A DNA stretch of 19,175 nt, taken from the NCBI GenBank assembly GCA_045125095.1, contig JBGVMW010000146.1:1-19175 (forward strand), written 5' to 3'. Of this stretch, positions 16,627 to 19,175 are shown piece by piece. Every line of letters starts with the position of its first letter. The stretch's first letter is position 1. The stretch comes from JBGVMW01 sp045125095. Its GTDB lineage: Bacteria; Bacillota; Clostridia; Lachnospirales; Lachnospiraceae. The position numbers were made by a program, and so were the translations under genes. The notes under the pieces were generated by a model. That model was not told the DNA's origin. It saw only the letters and a program-made list of their open reading frames with translations, and did no database searches.

Positions 16627-16656
16627 AAATAAGCCGCAGGAATCTGCGGCTTATTT
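16627..16656. terminator. Perfect 13-bp hairpin, bidirectional terminator
   Basis: AAATAAGCCGCAG (16627-16639), loop GAAT, CTGCGGCTTATTT (16644-16656). It lies between the SDR gene on the plus strand and the Rpn remnant on the minus strand, with T-rich tails in both directions. Its AAGCCGC/GCGGCTT core is the same as in the terminator at 9765-9788. Confidence 0.8.
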
Positions 16657-16670
16657 GAGAATTTGCTGAA

Positions 16671-16886
16671 TTAGAGCAGGGCCAGGTAACGGGTAAAATC
16701 TGATTTTGGGATGCTGATGGCTTCCATGGCTTTTTCGGCTGACCAATGCATATTTTTCATAAGGTTCTTTATGGAATCAAGTTTGCTAATTGCTGTTGCC
16801 GTTGCTGCTTGTTCTTCGGCTCTTAATCTTGCCGCTTTTTCCTCGGCTAATCTTTCGGCAACATATTCTTCAATGATATTGCACAT
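16671..16886 (-). CDS. Possible orphan short Rpn product (RpnS-like), 71 residues
   Basis: Inside the Rpn remnant, the minus strand has GAGGAGGT (plus 16894-16901), a full consensus SD, 8 nt before an in-frame ATG at 16886. The product starts MCNIIEEYVAERLAEEKAAR, is helical and charged over its first ~30 residues, and keeps the entire C-terminal domain. In E. coli, Rpn short forms from internal starts bind and inhibit the toxic full-length nuclease. Survival of this start after loss of the nuclease part suggests a free-standing inhibitor. Expression is not proven, and no clear promoter is visible. Confidence 0.45.
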   Translation of the reverse strand: MCNIIEEYVAERLAEEKAARLRAEEQAATATAISKLDSIKNLMKNMHWSAEKAMEAISIPKSDFTRYLALL

Positions 16887-16985
16887 TTTGCATACCTCCT
16901 CGTCAAGAGATTTTAGATGTTTCATTTTGTCTGCTAAAAGCTTGGAGTGCATTTTGGCCGGGTCGGCATTCTGGAAATCCTGCAA
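16671..16985 (-). pseudogene. C-terminal remnant of an Rpn-family protein (nuclease domain lost)
   Basis: A 104-codon frame encodes only the C-terminal part of an Rpn-type protein: DFQNADPAKMHSKLLADKMKHL, then a charged helix (about residues 42-68) and a small final domain ending SIPKSDFTRYLALL. The PD-(D/E)XK nuclease part is absent, and an in-frame stop lies just upstream (16998-17000). The apparent start, TTG 16985, has no ribosome site, so the gene is 5'-truncated. However, an internal consensus SD and ATG (16886) could still give a 71-residue protein. This remnant belongs to a different Rpn subfamily from the other two loci, since its tail sequence differs. Confidence 0.75.
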
Positions 16986-17076
16986 GAGAGGATTTTGTTA
17001 CATACATTCTAATATATACAAGTTTGGAAATCAATAGTTTTAGTAAGAATAACCTAAATATGCGAGGTGAATTGTC

Positions 17077-17751
17077 ATGGCAAGGGGGATGCTGTCCTCT
17101 GCTGAGATGGATGTGTTGAAGAAAAATCCTTATGTGGAGGATGTGAACAGGCAGAGAATTTTATATACCTATGAATTTAAGTGCTTTTTCATGGAGCAGT
17201 ATCTTGCCGGGAAGCGGCCGGTGGATATTTTCCGGCAGGCGGGGTTCGATGTGCCCATGCTGGGGGAGAAGCGGATTGAGAGGGCAACGGCACGCTGGCG
17301 TGCCATGTATGCCGCTAATGGCATGGAGGCCCTGAGGGGACAAGTGAAGGCAAATGCTAAAAAGAAAGCTGGTGCCAGGACGAAGAAAAAGGCTGAGGCT
17401 GGTGACAGGGAGTATGGCTTGCAGGATGTGGCAGACAAGCTGGAGGAGCTGCTGGCAGATGTTAAGGTCTATGAAAATCGTGTAAGGCAGCTGGAGAAGG
17501 TGACCATGGAGCTGACGGATAGGATGAAGGTGCTGGAGAAACGCTCCAATGAGCTGGTGATAGAGAAAGAGGTCTTGTGCAAGGCAAGACGGGCAGGCGG
17601 GGAACAGAATGACAATGGGCGCAACAATACGGAGCTGTACAAACTTATCCGGGAGGCAGCAGAGGCCTGCCCTGAGTATGCCAATGTGACGAAGTTGTGC
17701 GAGGCTCTGAATGTGTCCGCCAGGGGGTATTACGCTTACTGGAAAAGGTGA
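17077..17751 (+). CDS. IS3-derived helix-turn-helix protein without a DDE domain
   Basis: A 224-residue DNA-binding protein made of transposase parts. Residues ~30-85 (YTYEFKCFFMEQYLAGKRPV followed by DIFRQAGFD, then RIERATARWR) resemble an OrfA-type helix-turn-helix. Residues ~91-107 are Lys/Ala-rich. Residues 114-168 form a long heptad-like coiled coil (KLEELL...VRQLEKVTMEL...MKVLEKR). Residues 185-224 (VTKLCEALNVSARGYYAYWKR at the end) match the N-terminal HTH of IS3 OrfB, which normally precedes the catalytic DDE domain. The protein stops there. It may be a truncated element or a domesticated regulator. ATG 17077 has GAGGTGA (17064-17070) 6 nt before it. The gene is GC-richer than its flanks. 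Confidence 0.8.
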   Translation: MARGMLSSAEMDVLKKNPYVEDVNRQRILYTYEFKCFFMEQYLAGKRPVDIFRQAGFDVPMLGEKRIERATARWRAMYAANGMEALRGQVKANAKKKAGARTKKKAEAGDREYGLQDVADKLEELLADVKVYENRVRQLEKVTMELTDRMKVLEKRSNELVIEKEVLCKARRAGGEQNDNGRNNTELYKLIREAAEACPEYANVTKLCEALNVSARGYYAYWKR

Positions 17752-17764
17752 GAGCATAAGCTTT

Positions 17765-17851
17765 ATGCATCACAAAATGGTTTCTGTGTTGGCAATAGTG
17801 TTTATGGTAGTGCTGATGGTAAAACACTACTTACAATCCAAGTTTGGATAA
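17765..17851 (+). CDS. Possible 28-residue membrane peptide
   Basis: An open frame from ATG 17765 to TAA 17849-17851 encodes a 28-residue peptide. It has a basic start (MHHK), about 15 hydrophobic residues (VSVLAIVFMVVLMV) and a polar end (KHYLQSKFG), which is the shape of a single-pass membrane peptide. It lies 13 nt after the HTH gene and 11 nt before a strong terminator. GGTGAGAG at 17747-17754 could serve as a rather distant ribosome site. Similar small hydrophobic peptides include type I toxins, but there is no visible antisense RNA. It may also be a chance frame. Confidence 0.3.
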   Translation: MHHKMVSVLAIVFMVVLMVKHYLQSKFG

Positions 17852-17862
17852 CAGTAAAATTG

Positions 17863-17909
17863 AAAAAGGTCTCGCAAGCCAGTGTTTATGCGGCGTGCGA
17901 GACCTTTTT
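17863..17909. terminator. Strong 14-bp hairpin, bidirectional terminator
   Basis: AAAAAGGTCTCGCA (17863-17876) pairs perfectly with TGCGAGACCTTTTT (17896-17909) around a 19-nt loop that can itself form a short GCC/GGC stem. It has A-run and T-run on both sides, so it can end transcripts from the HTH gene (+) and from the Rpn gene (-). Confidence 0.85.
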
Positions 17910-17985
17910 AGGAAACTATTCTAAAGTCTCTATGAATGTACAAAAATGATATAAGATGTTTCTTCAATATACCTGTAAAATACCA

Positions 17986-18826
17986 TTATTTAGAAACAGC
18001 AGCTAATTCGTCTGGTGAATAGAGCCCGGAAGCTTTTAATGCATCTAAAGTGATTAGACCACTGGCGAGCAGGTTGCGAATGGTTGAGATTTTTCCGCGT
18101 TCCTCTCCGCGTGCCTCGCTGGTTTCAATCAGAGCTTGCCGTTCTTCTTTTTCATCCCATTCAAAGCCAAACATATCAATTACCTCGCTTTTATTATGCT
18201 GAAGATAGTCTTTCATAACATTGTTGTCAATGCGATATCTGATGGTTGCGCTGACAGCTTCATCAATAGGCAGACGCTGTTTGCGAAGCTGCTTGTAGTG
18301 ATTTGAAAAAATGCTGTATTCATTGAGAGGCCTGCACCGTTCCTTTAAGCCTTCGTTCATGCCATCGGCAAGATTGTAGACGTTCACGATAAGTTCCAGC
18401 TTGTCCGATGGTGCCATGAATGCGTCGCTCAGCCTGAGAGCCTGGTGCTCGAAGCTGGTGTCATCACCATCGTAAAACACATAGAATTCCGGGGCAGGGA
18501 GTTTTACCAGGTCAGTGCTGTACACCTTGCGTTTTTTAGGTTCCATATAACGGCGGAACAGTTCTGCAACATACTCCAGCATTCTGATGGGCATGTTGGG
18601 ATTGATGGTGGTCTGGTGCTCAATCAGCATCATGATGAGCGTATCGAGCATGAAGGAAATATCATTTTTTATGCTGCTGTAGAAGCTCCCGTTGAGCGTA
18701 TTTATTTTTTATGTTTGAAGGATCAGTGTAACTGGTTCCTTTGATGGCATTTAGGAGAGCCAGTAGATGGTCTCCTGTACTCATGTACTTGCAGAATACA
18801 GTGTCACGTACTTTGGGATTAGTCAT
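17986..18826 (-). pseudogene. Rpn-family nuclease gene with a one-base frameshift
   Basis: Two minus-strand frames make one Rpn protein if a single A is removed from a run of six (T-run 18705-18710 on the plus strand). The joined product is 279 residues. It starts MTNPKVRDTVFCKYMSTGDH at ATG 18826 (AAGGAG 8 nt upstream) and then reads NIKINTLNGSFYSSIKND across the repair. The nuclease core is D61 with E69-H-Q71 (LDTLIMMLIEHQTTINPNMP), followed by the usual LPAPEFYVFYDG. The tail LKASGLYSPDELAAVSK is close to that of the Rpn gene at 9963-10919. As read, translation stops at about 18662. The cause could be mutation, a homopolymer sequencing error or phase-variable slippage. An internal ribosome site at 18174 could still express the C-terminus. 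Confidence 0.85.
18174..18186 (-). promoter_or_regulatory. Internal ribosome-binding site and ATG for a short Rpn product
   Basis: The minus strand has GAGG (plus 18183-18186) 8 nt before an in-frame ATG at 18174. The product would be 62 residues, starting MFGFEWDEKEERQALIE and holding the whole C-terminal domain. It lies downstream of the frameshift, so it would be unaffected by it. The SD is shorter than at the other two Rpn loci. Confidence 0.4.
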
Positions 18827-18834
18827 ACAGATTT

Positions 18835-18851
18835 CTCCTTTCATTATAGCA
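18835..18851 (-). promoter_or_regulatory. Extended -10 element abutting the Rpn ribosome site
   Basis: The minus strand reads TGCTATAAT, then GA, then AAGGAG. A weak -35-like TTCCCA lies 17 nt upstream (plus 18866-18871). The layout is nearly identical to that before the Rpn gene at 10919. Confidence 0.4.
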
Positions 18852-18972
18852 GAAATATTTGTTTTTGGGAAATGATTTGTGAATGATATACAAAAATTCA
18901 TTCTACAAACATTATATCACTTTTTCAGCAAGAATAAAATATGCTTTCTAAGAAAATATGATTTATCTTAAT

Positions 18973-19051
18973 GTGGCAGAAGACTCCCTGCCTCTATAGG
19001 CGGGAGATGAATGCCACGTCCACCGAATTGACGAAAGTAATTGAGGTGGAC
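18973..19051 (+). ncRNA. Compact two-hairpin structure upstream of tnpB (IS605-type end or associated RNA)
   Basis: Hairpin 1: GTGGCA (18973-18978) pairs with TGCCAC (19012-19017) and encloses a second stem CTCCCTGCC/GGCGGGAG (about 18984-19005, one mismatch). Hairpin 2 follows directly: GTCCACC (19018-19024) with GGTGGAC (19045-19051), inner AATT/AATT, then AC-GAAA-GT, a GNRA tetraloop. The gcctctataggcgggag element resembles hairpins found at the 3' ends of tnpB genes, where the guide (omega) RNA ends. Here it lies before a tnpB start. It could be a transposon-end DNA hairpin, the 3' end of a lost tnpB copy, or a distinct IS605-associated RNA. Confidence 0.5.
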
Positions 19052-19075
19052 AATAGAACATAGTGGTGATATAAT
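19047..19075 (+). promoter_or_regulatory. Strong sigma-70 promoter for tnpB
   Basis: TGGACA (19047-19052), 17-nt spacer, TATAAT (19070-19075) preceded by TG at 19067-19068, so an extended -10. The -35 box lies in the 3' arm of the GNRA hairpin, so folding of that DNA or RNA could affect it. Transcription would begin about 19082, close to the SD at 19086-19093. Confidence 0.65.
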
Positions 19076-19099
19076 AGTAAGTGACAGGAGGTGAACGAT

Positions 19100-19175
19100 G
19101 TGTTACAGCAAAAAGGCTATCAGTATCGAATATATCCCACTAAACAACAGCAACAGCTAATCAATCAGACACTGG
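19100..19175 (+). CDS. tnpB: IS200/IS605-family TnpB (OrfB), N-terminal part
   Basis: The start of a TnpB RNA-guided nuclease/transposase accessory gene, cut by the window end. GTG 19100 gives VLQQKGYQYRIYPTKQQQQL, the typical TnpB N-terminus (YxYRIYPT..Q). AGGAGGTG (19086-19093) lies 6 nt upstream. An overlapping ATG at 19098 is in another frame and stops after 20 codons. No tnpA is seen within the window, so this may be a tnpB-only element. TnpB normally uses an omega RNA from the 3' end of its element to cut DNA at the transposon's donor site; that region lies outside the window. Confidence 0.85.
   Translation, partial: MLQQKGYQYRIYPTKQQQQLINQTL

Noticed and set aside
19098..19160. ATG 19098 reading frame before tnpB
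   Set aside because: It stops after about 20 codons; the overlapping GTG 19100 frame gives a clear TnpB N-terminus and suits the SD spacing better.
1..19175. CRISPR arrays, tRNA or rRNA genes
   Set aside because: No regularly spaced repeats, cloverleaf-like segments or rRNA-like sequences were seen on either strand by eye; a dedicated scan could not be run.

Overview
The window looks like part of a surface-polysaccharide locus (capsule, exopolysaccharide or O-antigen) from an anaerobic low-to-mid GC bacterium. Its right-hand end is an accessory zone rich in mobile-type genes. Three Rpn (PD-(D/E)XK 'recombination-promoting nuclease/putative transposase') homologues, many TTG starts and strong Shine-Dalgarno (SD) sites suggest a Firmicute, most likely a Selenomonadaceae/Negativicutes member. 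The taxonomy is an inference from gene style; there is no rRNA or other phylogenetic marker here.

Left and centre (1-9779, all + strand) is one run of sugar genes. It holds the tail of a DegT/DnrJ/EryC1-type sugar aminotransferase, a PglC/WecA-like small sugar-phosphate transferase that would start the lipid-linked glycan, and an ExoA-like GT2 glycosyltransferase. Next come LicD, an IspD/TarI-like cytidylyltransferase and an NAD-dependent epimerase, which together look like a module that makes and transfers a CDP-activated alditol phosphate. An EpsG-type polymerase, a second GT2, a WbsX-type protein and a GT4 glycosyltransferase follow, ending in a hairpin terminator at 9765-9788.

9841-10919 (- strand) is an intact Rpn-family gene followed at its 3' end by a partial duplication of itself. 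The polysaccharide genes then resume (11192-16513, +): a polysaccharide pyruvyl transferase, a Wzx-type flippase, a MenD-like thiamine-diphosphate enzyme and a short-chain dehydrogenase. The last two form a cassette of unknown chemistry. A perfect 13-bp hairpin closes this block.

The right end (16671-19175) holds a C-terminal Rpn remnant, an IS3-derived DNA-binding protein without a DDE catalytic domain, a possible 28-residue membrane peptide, a strong bidirectional terminator, an Rpn gene broken by one extra A in an A-run, a compact double-hairpin structure with a GNRA tetraloop, and the start of an IS605-type tnpB gene.

The most interesting signal is shared by the three Rpn-type loci. Each has a good internal ribosome-binding site and an in-frame ATG just before the C-terminal domain, as in the E. 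coli rpn genes, where the internally started short product restrains the toxic full-length nuclease. At 16671-16886 only this short unit survives. Base composition shifts inside two genes (about 8930 and about 13390), pointing to a mosaic, recombined locus.
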